Counted from the first letter of the stretch, positions 13,054 to 20,571 are shown. The stretch is DNA of 64,000 nt from Thiospirillum jenense (GCF_014145225.1 NZ_JABVCQ010000005.1:62001-126000), one strand, 5' to 3'. Numbers and translations are program-made. Notes: generated from the letters alone by a model not told the origin.

Positions 13054-13140
13054 ACAGTGCATCCAACAAGTGTTTTTAATCGGTGGTGCATGATTTTTTG
13101 TACACTTTCAATAAATTTATCTATGAAATTCAGCAGGAAA

Positions 13141-16029
13141 TTATTCTACCCGCGCTTGGTTTAATTGCAATAGCCGCTGTAAAATCTCGGCATCAGTCAA
13201 TTCCGTTGGCCAACCATACGCGGCCGCCACTGCTTGATCTAATTGCTGATGTGCATTAACTAACCACGCTGGTTGTTGATTGTACAAATTGGTTAGGGCG
13301 CGCTGTTTTAATTGCGCGGCGTATTCGGGTTTGGCAATGATGCGGTCGGGATAACCAGCCACGACTTCTGGTACGCGATCAATCCAGTCGGGCGGATTTA
13401 ACCAATGATCACGCAGTTGATTTAATTGGTGTGCGGCTTTGGCAATCACAATTGCATGAGCGCGGTATTCAATTGCAACGCTAGGAATAATAGCGCCGCT
13501 ATTCAAAGTTTCAATTGCATGGTTGGCAGTGTCGGCGGGGGTTAAGCCAATTGGAAAGGGAAAGGTTGCAAAGCAAGTATTTGCATTATAAGTTGCACCT
13601 TGACCGCCATGCCACGCACAGGTTGCCAATGACCAAATATGATGAATCCGTGATGTTAAAACGCCAAAATTCACATCATCAGCGCGTGCAATTACTAATA
13701 ACCGTGTGTCGGGTATTATACCAGATTCACACCAAATAAATATGCGATGTTTGGCAACACGGGGCGTGGCAATGTAGCGCGGTAATGTATTTAATGCACG
13801 GCGCATATCGGTGCGTGGTCTTTCATGTAACCACCATAATCGGCGGAGGCGTTCATTGCTTTGTTGAGCGCGTATAGTGCGAACATGTAATTGCACATAT
13901 TCAAAAGGGAGTTCATAGCAAGCGGCTTCTTGTTCTGATCTATTCACGCCAAAATCAATAATCCATTGATCTTGACCGCGCCCCATCATGTCTTGGGCAT
14001 TACGCCACTGTTTAATGACATCTTGATTATGATGTCCGGCGGGATTGGGTGTCGTCAACCACTGCCGTGCAAGTGTACCGTCAATATCAAATGCACCGTA
14101 TTTTTTAATTCCCTCAAAACAGGTGGCGACATTTTCAGGTAATGGTTGAGCATTGGTAACATCACAATTTAAATCACCGGCGGCTTGTCCAGTTAAATCG
14201 GCATAAATCCTATTAACCACTTGTCCATTTAATACGGTTGGCAATTTAGATTGACCAAAGCAAATAAAAGCAACATGCACATTTGCACCATCATTAGTCC
14301 ATCGTTCATTAGACCAGGCATGAAAAATTCTTGTTTGTTGCAGGATGCGTTCTAAAACACTACGGTTGCTATTATTACGAATTGCTTGCGTGGCAACCAA
14401 TCCTGCCGCCCGCGCTTTGCCAGTTTCTATTTGCGCTCGTGCTTTTTCAAACCAATAACACACCAAATCAGCACCAGCGGGAACACGTCCGGCGTAAATG
14501 GTTTCTAATGCCGTGAAATAATCATCCCCTAATAACCCGCGCTTTTTACTGCCGCCTAAAAACGGCGGATTACCAATAATGACATCGGCGGTTGGCCAGT
14601 CAGGTTCGCTGCCATCTGCATTCACCACCGCATCGCGCTGTTCAATACTGTTAATTGGTTTTAAAATCGGATTTTTTGATAATGAAAACCCATGTTGCAG
14701 CATCCACTGAATCTCACCAATCCACACCGTCACCCGCGCCAATTCCGCCGCGTAATGATTCTTTTCAATCCCCAACACATTATGCGGACTGACGGTTGGA
14801 GAGGCGCGCATTAACCCGAATTGTTCACCCGCTAAAATAATTTCATGCTCTAAATCTTTTAACCCTTTTAATGCTAAGAATAGAAAATTACCCGCGCCGC
14901 AGGCCGGATCCAAGACGTGAAATTGATTTAACCGCTCCAACATTCCAGTCAAAAGCGCCCGCAATTTAGTCAATTGTTTATCACGCACAGTGGGCGATTT
15001 CGCCGCGTCTGCTGCCGTTTTTAATTGCAGCATTTCTTTTTGTACGCTCTGCCATTCTTTACGCAATGGCATTAACACCACCGGCGCCACCAATCGCATA
15101 ATTGAATTGGGATCGGTGTAATGCGCACCCAATTGCGCCCGCTGTTTTGGATCAAGCCCGCGCTCGAATAACGTCCCGAAAATGCTCGGTTCAATCGCAG
15201 ACCAATTCAATTTAGTGAATGAATGCAGCGTTTTCAAATCTGCCGTTTCTAATGGCAACGGCTGCACCTCGGCAAATAACCCGCCATTAAACCAATCAAT
15301 TGCTTCTGATCCGAATAACCCACCCGTCGCCATCGTATCTAATAAATTGGTCAACATCTGTTCAACTTGCGCGGGATATTTCAAGCCATTTTCTAATAAC
15401 CGCGTGAATAACTGATTCGGCAATAATCCAATATCTTGCGCAAATAAACAGAATAATAATTGCTGACTAAAATGCGCCACCGCGGCCGAATCATGGCCGC
15501 GCTGACGCAACGCCGCCGCCCATTCACTGAATTGACGCGCCGCTCTTTCAGTTAATGCCGCAGTTGTATCAATTGGCCGCAATTTTTCGGGATCAGAAAA
15601 CGCCCATTTTAATAACTGCAACTTGGACGGATCGCGCAGGTCATTTAATGTCAGCGTGTATTGATCCGGCACCGTGCCAGTAAAGGCGGTGTGAATAATG
15701 ATTTGCTCCATATCGGAGACAATCAATAGCGGCGGATGATTCAACGCCGGTGCGTAAAATTGCAATCTTTTTAATGCCTGATCTAAGTTTTTACCCGCGC
15801 TTTTATATTCCCAGCCGAAATGACCACTTTTCCACACATCCGCCCAGCCTTGACCGCCGGTGGTTTTAATCGTGCCATGTTTAAAACAATAAACCGCGCC
15901 GGTTGGATCAGCCGCCGCCGGTGTTAATTCATTTAATAATTGACACAGATCGCAAAAATGTTCTTGCGCTGCCGCCCGCTCTTTTAAGGTGGCGCGCTGC
16001 CATTTAATAATGAATTCGTCGGGAGTCAT
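13141..16029 (-). CDS. MmeI-like single-chain restriction-modification enzyme (type IIL/IIG)
   Basis: A 962-residue protein combining nuclease, adenine methyltransferase and target recognition, as in MmeI. The N-terminal nuclease shows D64 and E74-Y-K76, the D-(x)n-ExK pattern. A helical connector covers about 150-300, followed by GAHYTDP (301-307), the SAM motif DPACGAGNF (374-382) and the catalytic NPPF (487-490). The C-terminal third should hold the DNA recognition domain. Enzymes of this type methylate one strand of an asymmetric site and cut at a distance. The gene is monocistronic; the next gene downstream is crcB. It is the second single-chain system in this window. Confidence 0.88.
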   Translation of the reverse strand: MTPDEFIIKWQRATLKERAAAQEHFCDLCQLLNELTPAAADPTGAVYCFKHGTIKTTGGQGWADVWKSGHFGWEYKSAGKNLDQALKRLQFYAPALNHPPLLIVSDMEQIIIHTAFTGTVPDQYTLTLNDLRDPSKLQLLKWAFSDPEKLRPIDTTAALTERAARQFSEWAAALRQRGHDSAAVAHFSQQLLFCLFAQDIGLLPNQLFTRLLENGLKYPAQVEQMLTNLLDTMATGGLFGSEAIDWFNGGLFAEVQPLPLETADLKTLHSFTKLNWSAIEPSIFGTLFERGLDPKQRAQLGAHYTDPNSIMRLVAPVVLMPLRKEWQSVQKEMLQLKTAADAAKSPTVRDKQLTKLRALLTGMLERLNQFHVLDPACGAGNFLFLALKGLKDLEHEIILAGEQFGLMRASPTVSPHNVLGIEKNHYAAELARVTVWIGEIQWMLQHGFSLSKNPILKPINSIEQRDAVVNADGSEPDWPTADVIIGNPPFLGGSKKRGLLGDDYFTALETIYAGRVPAGADLVCYWFEKARAQIETGKARAAGLVATQAIRNNSNRSVLERILQQTRIFHAWSNERWTNDGANVHVAFICFGQSKLPTVLNGQVVNRIYADLTGQAAGDLNCDVTNAQPLPENVATCFEGIKKYGAFDIDGTLARQWLTTPNPAGHHNQDVIKQWRNAQDMMGRGQDQWIIDFGVNRSEQEAACYELPFEYVQLHVRTIRAQQSNERLRRLWWLHERPRTDMRRALNTLPRYIATPRVAKHRIFIWCESGIIPDTRLLVIARADDVNFGVLTSRIHHIWSLATCAWHGGQGATYNANTCFATFPFPIGLTPADTANHAIETLNSGAIIPSVAIEYRAHAIVIAKAAHQLNQLRDHWLNPPDWIDRVPEVVAGYPDRIIAKPEYAAQLKQRALTNLYNQQPAWLVNAHQQLDQAVAAAYGWPTELTDAEILQRLLQLNQARVE

Positions 16030-16134
16030 GGTATTAGTCGCGCTGGAATTGATTGGAGTAGGCGCTATTATGAACGCGGACTGCTATTTTGTCATGTCAG
16101 CGCGGGCGGGAGTGAAAAAAAGCGGGGGGAATGA

Positions 16135-16164
16135 TTGACAAGTATCATTAAATGGGTTTAACGT
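16135..16164 (+). promoter_or_regulatory. Promoter of the c4-like leader and Bro-N gene
   Basis: A perfect TTGACA (16135-16140) is followed by an 18-bp spacer and TAACGT, a weak -10. Initiation would fall near 16172, exactly where the folded c4-like leader begins. Confidence 0.45.
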
Positions 16165-16171
16165 ATTGATT

Positions 16172-16314
16172 GGTGCTTGAGACACACCTAGAAGCGGATG
16201 CCGTCCCGTCAGACATGCGGTCTTTTTATTTTTGCGCGTTTTTATTGCGCCCGATTTATGCCGGGGTGCGGCGATATATCTAAATAAGCCCGCCGTCTTC
16301 TAGCGGTCTCAAGC
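16172..16314 (+). ncRNA. Phage c4-type antisense RNA leader with its internal target
   Basis: A leader of about 190 bases separates the promoter from the Bro-N gene. Its first hairpin displays two short stretches, GCTTGAGAC (16175-16183) and CTAGAAG (16188-16194). Further down the same transcript, in reverse order, are their exact complements CTTCTAG (16297-16303) and GTCTCAAGC (16306-16314). This two-site self-complementarity is the arrangement of the c4 RNA of phages P1/P7, which blocks synthesis of the antirepressor Ant. A T-rich stretch (about 16220-16234) could end the short RNA. A very short frame beginning ATGCCGGGG at 16259 lies between, where phages place icd. The pairing is seen directly; the c4 assignment is by analogy. 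Confidence 0.6.
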
Positions 16315-16364
16315 CCCGGTGCCAACTTTGGCTTTTTAATTGAGAAACTAGAAGGAGACACATC

Positions 16365-17003
16365 GTGTCTAATCAAATCATTCCGTTCTTTTTTCCCGAA
16401 TCAGAATCAATTCAACGCGAAGTGCGCGTCATTATGCGCGACGGTGAACCCTGGTTTGTCGCGGCGGATGTTTGTTTAATACTTAGTATTAGTAATCATC
16501 GTGACGCTGTCGGTAAGTTGGATGATGATGAAAAGAGGCCGTGTTCAATGCAGACTTCTCGCGGCGCTCAAAATATGACGGTAATCAATGAATCTGGTCT
16601 CTACGCGCTGATCATGCGCTGCCGCAATGCAAAGTTTAACGCAATAAAAAAGCAAATACTTGAACAGGTGTTAGACAGTAAAGCGATACTCAAAGCATTA
16701 AATAACTTTGAAGTGCCGGATGACTTGCCGGATATGTACGTTTATGCCATTCGTGAACGTGAAACCGGTCATGTAAAACTGGGAATATCACGCAACCCAC
16801 AACAACGCTTGCGTCAACTCCAAACCGGTAATAGCAGCACACTTGAGTTAGTCGCCTATCGTAAAGCTGAAAATAGATTTGCAGATGAGCGGGCGCTACA
16901 TGCCGATGCTGATGTTTATCGCTTGCGTGGCGAATGGTTTGATGATCGTGCTTTGAAACTTTTTAATTGTGCCCACGCTGAAACATGGAAACAATCAACA
17001 TAG
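16365..17003 (+). CDS. Bro-N domain protein with T5orf172/GIY-YIG-like C-terminus
   Basis: The GTG start has a strong AGGAG Shine-Dalgarno sequence. Residues about 15-100 form a Bro-N (phage antirepressor-like DNA-binding) domain, with PWFVAADVC and NESGLYALIMRCR. The usual end of that domain (FKRWVT-like) is replaced by an unrelated helix. Residues about 123-200 match the T5orf172/Mug113 branch of GIY-YIG-like domains: YVYAIRE, VKLGISRNPQQRLRQLQTGN. A TAG stop ends the frame, but the same frame continues for another 46 codons with an antirepressor-like tail. It lies behind a c4-type leader but no other phage structural or lysis genes are present. It probably binds DNA or regulates a repressor; its target is unknown. 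Confidence 0.8.
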   Translation: MSNQIIPFFFPESESIQREVRVIMRDGEPWFVAADVCLILSISNHRDAVGKLDDDEKRPCSMQTSRGAQNMTVINESGLYALIMRCRNAKFNAIKKQILEQVLDSKAILKALNNFEVPDDLPDMYVYAIRERETGHVKLGISRNPQQRLRQLQTGNSSTLELVAYRKAENRFADERALHADADVYRLRGEWFDDRALKLFNCAHAETWKQST

Positions 17004-17144
17004 CTTTATTATGAATTAACCCCATTAGGGCAGCAGTTTGGTGTTTATCTTGACACGGGTAAAAAGCATCAGGACGGTACGCCAGTGCGGCAAATCAAAT
17101 GGCACACGAGCATTATTGAGTTTTTGCAAACGTCGGTGCATTAA
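17004..17144 (+). pseudogene. In-frame antirepressor C-terminal tail after a TAG stop
   Basis: Directly after the TAG of the Bro-N gene the same reading frame stays open for 46 codons, to a TAA at 17142-17144. It reads YYELTPLGQQFGVYLDTGKK, then GTPVRQIKW, typical of the C-terminal winged-helix tail of phage antirepressors. It has no start codon or ribosome-binding site of its own. Either a nonsense mutation cut a longer protein, or a T5orf172 module replaced the original middle and left the old tail behind. Confidence 0.6.
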
Positions 17145-17162
17145 TCATTGGTTGTGATTTAA

Positions 17163-17200
17163 GCGTTCCCATGTCCCAGCGTGGGAACGATCAATCAAAA
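17163..17200. repeat. GTTCCCACGC-family palindrome, copy 2
   Basis: CGTTCCCATGTCCCAGCGTG followed by GGAACGATCAATCAAAA, one of the best-preserved members of the family. It stands between the antirepressor tail and the first PEP-CTERM remnant. Confidence 0.7.
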
Positions 17201-17287
17201 ATTGACGCTTTGACGGCATAACTTCTGCAAAATTAAACATAAAATCCAAGTCGCTCTATTAACCAATAATTAGGGTTTTCAATACGA

Positions 17288-17430
17288 GTTGCGGCCGCTG
17301 ATTGACCGCAACCTAACCATTGCGGTTAATTCACTCACGCCGCCAATAAACGGGGCTTTAATTGCCAATGCGCTGTATTTAATCCGAAAATACCAATGCT
17401 GAGGAAGGCGAAGGTGGCGAGTGCAGGGCA
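17288..17430 (-). repeat. PEP-CTERM 3'-end remnant A with hairpin
   Basis: On the minus strand, 17430 down to 17335 reads ALATFAFLSIGIFGLNTAHW then QLKPRLLAA and a stop. This aligns with the tail of the intact PEP-CTERM gene at 19409 (TLALLGIGFAGLAATRRRQL then KTRSVAA). The hairpin GTTGCGG..CCGCAAC (17288-17312) follows. There is no body of a PEP-CTERM gene, only this tail. Confidence 0.7.
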
Positions 17431-17442
17431 AATATTTTTTAA

Positions 17443-17655
17443 TCATAACAGGCGCTTAAATTGTTCAAACTCAAGGCCCGCATCATGGATGATTTTCGCC
17501 ATGGTGATTGCGTTAACTGGATTATGACGCGGCACAGTAATGATTCGGTGGCCATTCGTCATCACAATATGTTTGCCTTATCTGGCAATCCAAAAACCAG
17601 CTTTTTCTAATGCTTTAACTGCGGCAAGGTGATTGACGCCCGAATAGGTCGGCAT
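17443..17655 (-). pseudogene. hicA: HicA-type toxin with in-frame stop
   Basis: The frame begins ATG three bases after the hicB stop and encodes MPTYSGVNHLAAVKALEKAG, FWIAR, then TAA at codon 26 (17580-17578). It continues GKHIVMTNGHRIITVPRHNP and on to a proper stop at 17443. Intact relatives have a charged or polar residue (E or Q) at the stop position, so a single CAA/GAA to TAA change would explain it. The GKH catalytic histidine lies after the stop, so no active toxin is expected. HicA proteins are mRNA interferases. Confidence 0.75.
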
Positions 17656-17658
17656 AAT

Positions 17659-17856
17659 TCACGCTGCGATTTCAATGTCACGCACAGTTTTACCGCGTGT
17701 TAATTCGTTAATCACGGCAAGATATTCGATAATTGCATCCACGATGTTTGCTAATGCTTCTGCCTCAGTTGCGCCCTGCGAATGACAGCCCGGTAGTCCG
17801 GGGACAAAAACGGCGATGCCTTCTTCTGATTGTTCTAATACAACGGAATATTTCAT
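17659..17856 (-). CDS. hicB: HicB family antitoxin
   Basis: A 65-residue HicB-fold protein (MKYSVVLEQSEEGIAVFVPG, LPGCHSQGATEAEALANI). HicB antitoxins neutralise HicA mRNA interferases and may carry a DNA-binding tail; this one lacks the extra C-terminal helix-turn-helix. AGGA lies before the ATG. The hicA-like frame follows after three bases but carries a nonsense codon, so this antitoxin may be a solitary survivor. Confidence 0.85.
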   Translation of the reverse strand: MKYSVVLEQSEEGIAVFVPGLPGCHSQGATEAEALANIVDAIIEYLAVINELTRGKTVRDIEIAA

Positions 17857-17885
17857 GCGTTTTATCCTGTCGAGGATTCAGAAAA

Positions 17886-18007
17886 GGTTGGATTGCTATT
17901 CAACCGGCAACCCAACCACTGCATTTAATAATTCAATCACACCGCCCCTGAACGGGTTTTTAATTGCCGCCGCGCTGTGTTTAATCCGAAGGTGCCAATG
18001 CTGGACT
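17886..18007 (-). repeat. PEP-CTERM 3'-end remnant B with hairpin terminator
   Basis: On the minus strand the tail reads SSIGTFGLNTARRQLKTRSG then AV and stop (17937). A hairpin GGTTGGGTTGC..GCAATCCAACC (17886-17917) and TTTT follow, a good intrinsic terminator. The stem sequence differs from copies A and C but is still paired, which points to selection on the structure. Confidence 0.7.
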
Positions 18008-18018
18008 GTCAATTAATA

Positions 18019-18234
18019 TCACGCGATAGTTTCAATAGCAGCATGAAAAACATTTGGTGGTGGTAATGGTGCGGTGGATTCCATCAGTAATGCTAATACC
18101 GCTTGTCCGTTATGAAACGCTTCTTCATAGCTATCTCCATGTGTTAGCGCGTAGGGGCCAAACTCAGGGAGAGCGGCGATATAGCAGTCATCTTCATCCG
18201 ACCATTGAATGAGAACGCTGTAGTGACTATTCAT
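18019..18234 (-). CDS. hicB: HicB family antitoxin (second pair)
   Basis: A 71-residue HicB-like protein (YSVLIQWSDEDDCYIAALPE, GPYALTHGDSYEEAFHNGQA). Its ATG overlaps the stop of the upstream hicA by four bases (ATGA), so toxin and antitoxin are coupled in the normal hicA-hicB order. It is shorter than HicB proteins with a DNA-binding tail. The pair is not closely similar to the hicB-hicA remnant next door, so it was probably acquired separately. Confidence 0.85.
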   Translation of the reverse strand: MNSHYSVLIQWSDEDDCYIAALPEFGPYALTHGDSYEEAFHNGQAVLALLMESTAPLPPPNVFHAAIETIA

Positions 18235-18446
18235 TGTTGTTTAGTGATGTGATTAAGATAATGATAAACGGCACGTTCTTGATAAGGTTTTGCGTCCGCA
18301 CCATCTGCACCTGACAGAATCAGTTTATCAGTCAATAAAGGATGCGACCACTTCGTATGGCTGCCTTTGCCTTGCTCAAGGTCACAACCTGCTTTATACA
18401 ATAGCGATTTTAATTCTCTAATTTTCTTTGGCACGATGTGCTTCAA
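18231..18446 (-). CDS. hicA: HicA family toxin (intact)
   Basis: A 71-residue HicA mRNA interferase with the double-stranded-RNA-binding-like fold. KKIRELKSLLYKAGC forms the first helix and the catalytic histidine is in KGSHTKW. The frame as given begins at TTG (18446); a GTG at 18434 (VPKKIREL) matches the usual HicA N-terminus and has GAAG upstream, so it may be the true start, giving 67 residues. It is coupled to hicB by a four-base overlap and, unlike its neighbour, has no disabling mutation. Confidence 0.85.
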   Translation of the reverse strand: MKHIVPKKIRELKSLLYKAGCDLEQGKGSHTKWSHPLLTDKLILSGADGADAKPYQERAVYHYLNHITKQQ

Positions 18447-18461
18447 ACGAGTTATAAATAA

Positions 18462-18598
18462 CCCCCAATCATTCAGTCATCATTGCTGTTGACCGGGGGT
18501 TCAATACAGGTTGCAGCCGCTGAGTGACCGCAACCCAACCCCTGCGTTTAATTCACTCACGCCGCCAATAAACGGGTTTTTAATTGCCGCCGCCGCGT
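18462..18598 (-). repeat. PEP-CTERM 3'-end remnant C with two hairpins
   Basis: The minus strand reads ARRRQLKTRLLAA and stop (18557). Hairpin GGTTGC..GCAACC (18509-18535) follows, then CCCCC..GGGGG (18462-18499) ending in TTATTTAT. The stretch ACGCGGCGGCGG..AACCCGTT is identical over about 28 bases to the end of the intact lectin gene at 19409. The junction with the upstream DUF4926 gene is abrupt. Confidence 0.75.
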
Positions 18599-18625
18599 CG
18601 GGCCGATTGAATTGCCATAATGATT

Positions 18626-18844
18626 TTAGGCAGCTTGAATGTGTGAATAATGCAAGACCATTAAATCTTGGTTTTTAATGGCGAGTGTCGCATAAACGTT
18701 GCCATCATCGCCGCAAAATTCAACTTCACACGCGGATTCACTCAGTACCTCAACGACAGTGCCGACTTGTCCCTGGACGAGTTGTGCTTCGGGCATGGCG
18801 CGCAGTAATGCAACGACATCTAATGTTTTAATGGTATTTGACAT
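18626..18844 (-). CDS. DUF4926 family protein
   Basis: A 72-residue protein of the DUF4926 type: TLDVVALLRAMPEAQLVQGQ, VGTVVEVL, then CEVEFCGDDGNVYATLAIKN, a small SH3-like barrel. The ATG at 18844 is ten bases after the stop of the DUF6883 gene; a TTG 21 bases upstream overlaps that gene and is less likely. DUF4926 genes are commonly found next to toxin-like partners, so with DUF6883 it may form a two-gene toxin-antitoxin or toxin-immunity unit. That is inferred from context only. Confidence 0.75.
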   Translation of the reverse strand: MSNTIKTLDVVALLRAMPEAQLVQGQVGTVVEVLSESACEVEFCGDDGNVYATLAIKNQDLMVLHYSHIQAA

Positions 18845-18854
18845 GCAATTGATC

Positions 18855-19187
18855 TCATAAGACAAAACAGGATGTTAAGCGGGGCGTCTTTTCGCCGGTT
18901 TTAATGATCCATGTACTTCTTACCATTGCTTTTTTATTTTCTCTAACATACATAAAATCAACACTGTAACGCGCACCATATTCATCAGCGGTGCCGGTGC
19001 TGCAATCTACGCATCTCACTTTTTGTAATAAAACATTCTGCAATTCTTTTGCATGGTTGGTTGTGAGTCCCAATGCAGATAAAAAGACTTTTGCTTTATG
19101 TTGACCTCTAGGATGCGTGTGGCTCAGGCAGTAGTCTGTGAGTTTTCGGATGTCAACAATTGCGGTGTCTGCGTTGGGTATTTTCAC
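18855..19187 (-). CDS. DUF6883 family protein
   Basis: A 110-residue protein whose segments KIPNADTAIVDIRKLTDYCL, HPRGQHKAKVF and RSTWIIKTGEKTPRLTSCFV match the DUF6883 family, small alpha/beta proteins often encoded beside DUF4926 or at the ends of polymorphic toxins. The start is a GTG with no clear Shine-Dalgarno sequence. The next gene begins ten bases after its stop. Its activity is unknown; conserved H, R and W residues could form an active site. Confidence 0.75.
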   Translation of the reverse strand: MKIPNADTAIVDIRKLTDYCLSHTHPRGQHKAKVFLSALGLTTNHAKELQNVLLQKVRCVDCSTGTADEYGARYSVDFMYVRENKKAMVRSTWIIKTGEKTPRLTSCFVL

Positions 19188-19302
19188 TGCGTTTTATCAA
19201 TCAAGCAATCTAACACCAACAGACTAAATAAGGCCACTCAATGCCGTAGGTGTTTATCCATCATAACGGCGGTGTGCAAAAAAACAGCAACACATCTGCA
19301 AT

Positions 19303-19394
19303 GAAAAATAACCCCAAGTGTTCCGGTGATGGATAACAATTTGGGGTTACATGCGGGGGTGATTGGATCACCACTCAACGGGCAATCCAACCCC
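19303..19394 (-). terminator. Double hairpin terminator of the PEP-CTERM gene
   Basis: Just after the lectin gene, the minus strand forms GGGGTTGGATTG..ATCCAATCACCCC (19355-19394). It then forms CCCCAA..TTGGGG (19312-19346) followed by TTATTTTT. The second is a canonical intrinsic terminator, and both elements recur in remnant C. Confidence 0.75.
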
Positions 19395-19408
19395 ATCTTT
19401 TAATTACA

Positions 19409-20248
19409 TCACGCCGCCACTGAACGGGTTTTTAATTGCCGCCGCCGCGTGGCAGCTAATCCCGCAAAACCAATGCCGAGGAGGGCGAGGGTGGTGGGTT
19501 CGGCGACTTGATGAGTTTCCAAGCTCCAATTCAAAATCTCATGCGCACCATAAGCTCCACCGGTGCCGGCGGTAAAACCAAAAAACGCACCATTCTCGGT
19601 AATCGGTAAAGCTGTTGAACTGATTGTATAGCTTAATAACGCAACCTCTGGTCGCGCCTCTTCCGTACCTTCAATCAAGCGCACTTCCATTGAATCCGAC
19701 ACGCTATTATAATCAACCCATGCCGACCAAACATTGCCATTATTCATGCGGGTCGGCACAGCTACTTGTGTAACGGAATTGATGTCGCCATTCAAATCTA
19801 TGCCGACATGATTGCCGTTGTTGTCATCCCAACCGCTATTGTTCCATGTGTCGAATTCAACACCAAAACTGGGCGATAATCCTTTATAACCCATACCACC
19901 ACCAATAGTACCAGCGGTATTGGACATCGTTTGCATTACGAATACTAACCCGTCTGCGCCTATTCCGTCTGTGTCCCTGTTTCCACCAGAATTAGTAATA
20001 CGAAATTGAAACATGCTGCTAAACGAAGTATTAGCATCGAGCATGATCCGATCAGAAGAAAACACTGACCCGCTTTGATTATTCGTTGCAGGCGTTAAGC
20101 GTAATATCCCACCTGTTACTGTGGCGGCACCATTCAACTGTAATCCTGTGGTATTAGAAAAATCATTAAAATCCAGTGCGGCGGCTGATGCTAGTTGACT
20201 GGATAATAACAGTGCAGAGGTTAAAAACGTGGTTGGTTTAATAGTCAT
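19409..20248 (-). CDS. PEP-CTERM protein with L-type (legume-like) lectin domain
   Basis: A 279-residue secreted protein. An N-terminal signal peptide (about 1-23, ending ASAAA) is followed by a legume-lectin-like beta sandwich (about 25-235) with GADGLVFVMQT, FGVEFDTWNNSGWDDNNGNH and VGIDLNG, the carbohydrate/metal-binding strands of L-type lectins. The PEP-CTERM sorting tail reads VAEPTTLALLGIGFAGLAAT then RRR, plus nine residues. Such tails are cleaved by exosortase during export with exopolysaccharide. The ATG at 20248 has GGAA upstream; a TTG six bases earlier is less likely. It is the only intact member of the local family. No exosortase gene is in the window. Likely role: glycan binding at the cell surface. 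Confidence 0.9.
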   Translation of the reverse strand: MTIKPTTFLTSALLLSSQLASAAALDFNDFSNTTGLQLNGAATVTGGILRLTPATNNQSGSVFSSDRIMLDANTSFSSMFQFRITNSGGNRDTDGIGADGLVFVMQTMSNTAGTIGGGMGYKGLSPSFGVEFDTWNNSGWDDNNGNHVGIDLNGDINSVTQVAVPTRMNNGNVWSAWVDYNSVSDSMEVRLIEGTEEARPEVALLSYTISSTALPITENGAFFGFTAGTGGAYGAHEILNWSLETHQVAEPTTLALLGIGFAGLAATRRRQLKTRSVAA

Positions 20249-20327
20249 GATCAATTTCCGTTGGTTTGATTAGTCAATTATTAGGGTTGTTGCAAGTAAT
20301 TTACGCTGCGAATGAACTGGCTTTCAA

Positions 20328-20408
20328 TTACCGCCGCCGTGCTGCACCTAATCCTGCAAAGCCACTGGCGGTCAATGCAATTAAAGCAGTGGCAAGTTTT
20401 GTTTTCAT
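20328..20408 (-). CDS. 26-residue ORF: start region fused directly to a PEP-CTERM tail
   Basis: MKTKLATALIALTASGFAGL then GAARRR and stop. The first residues look like a signal peptide start, and the end is a PEP-CTERM transmembrane/arginine tail with nothing between. The sigma-54-type promoter lies about 165 bp upstream and the intact lectin gene starts 80 bp downstream in the same direction. It is either the collapsed remains of a PEP-CTERM gene after internal deletion or a real small membrane peptide. The ribosome-binding site is weak. Confidence 0.4.
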   Translation of the reverse strand: MKTKLATALIALTASGFAGLGAARRR

Positions 20409-20571
20409 GTTTGCCAAGCGGCAGTGAATGATAGACGCAATAGACTTTGCTAAAAGCTTCATTACAGTGTCGGTCGGAAATGCTGTGTTTTGTGTGATGA
20501 ACTTGATACACATTGTACGGCACACTAAAAAATAGCGGCTCAATGATTGTTCGGCCGTTACGCCAAATTTA

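Noticed and set aside
13054-13140. Fluoride riboswitch ahead of crcB
   Set aside because: The short leader lacks the conserved pseudoknot sequences of the crcB motif.
17288-18598. Integron attC sites in the hairpins between the toxin-antitoxin pairs
   Set aside because: GTTRRRY-like and RYYYAAC-like 7-mers are present, but GTTRRRY comes first and RYYYAAC last, the reverse of attC. No integrase is in the window. The stems look like transcription terminators.
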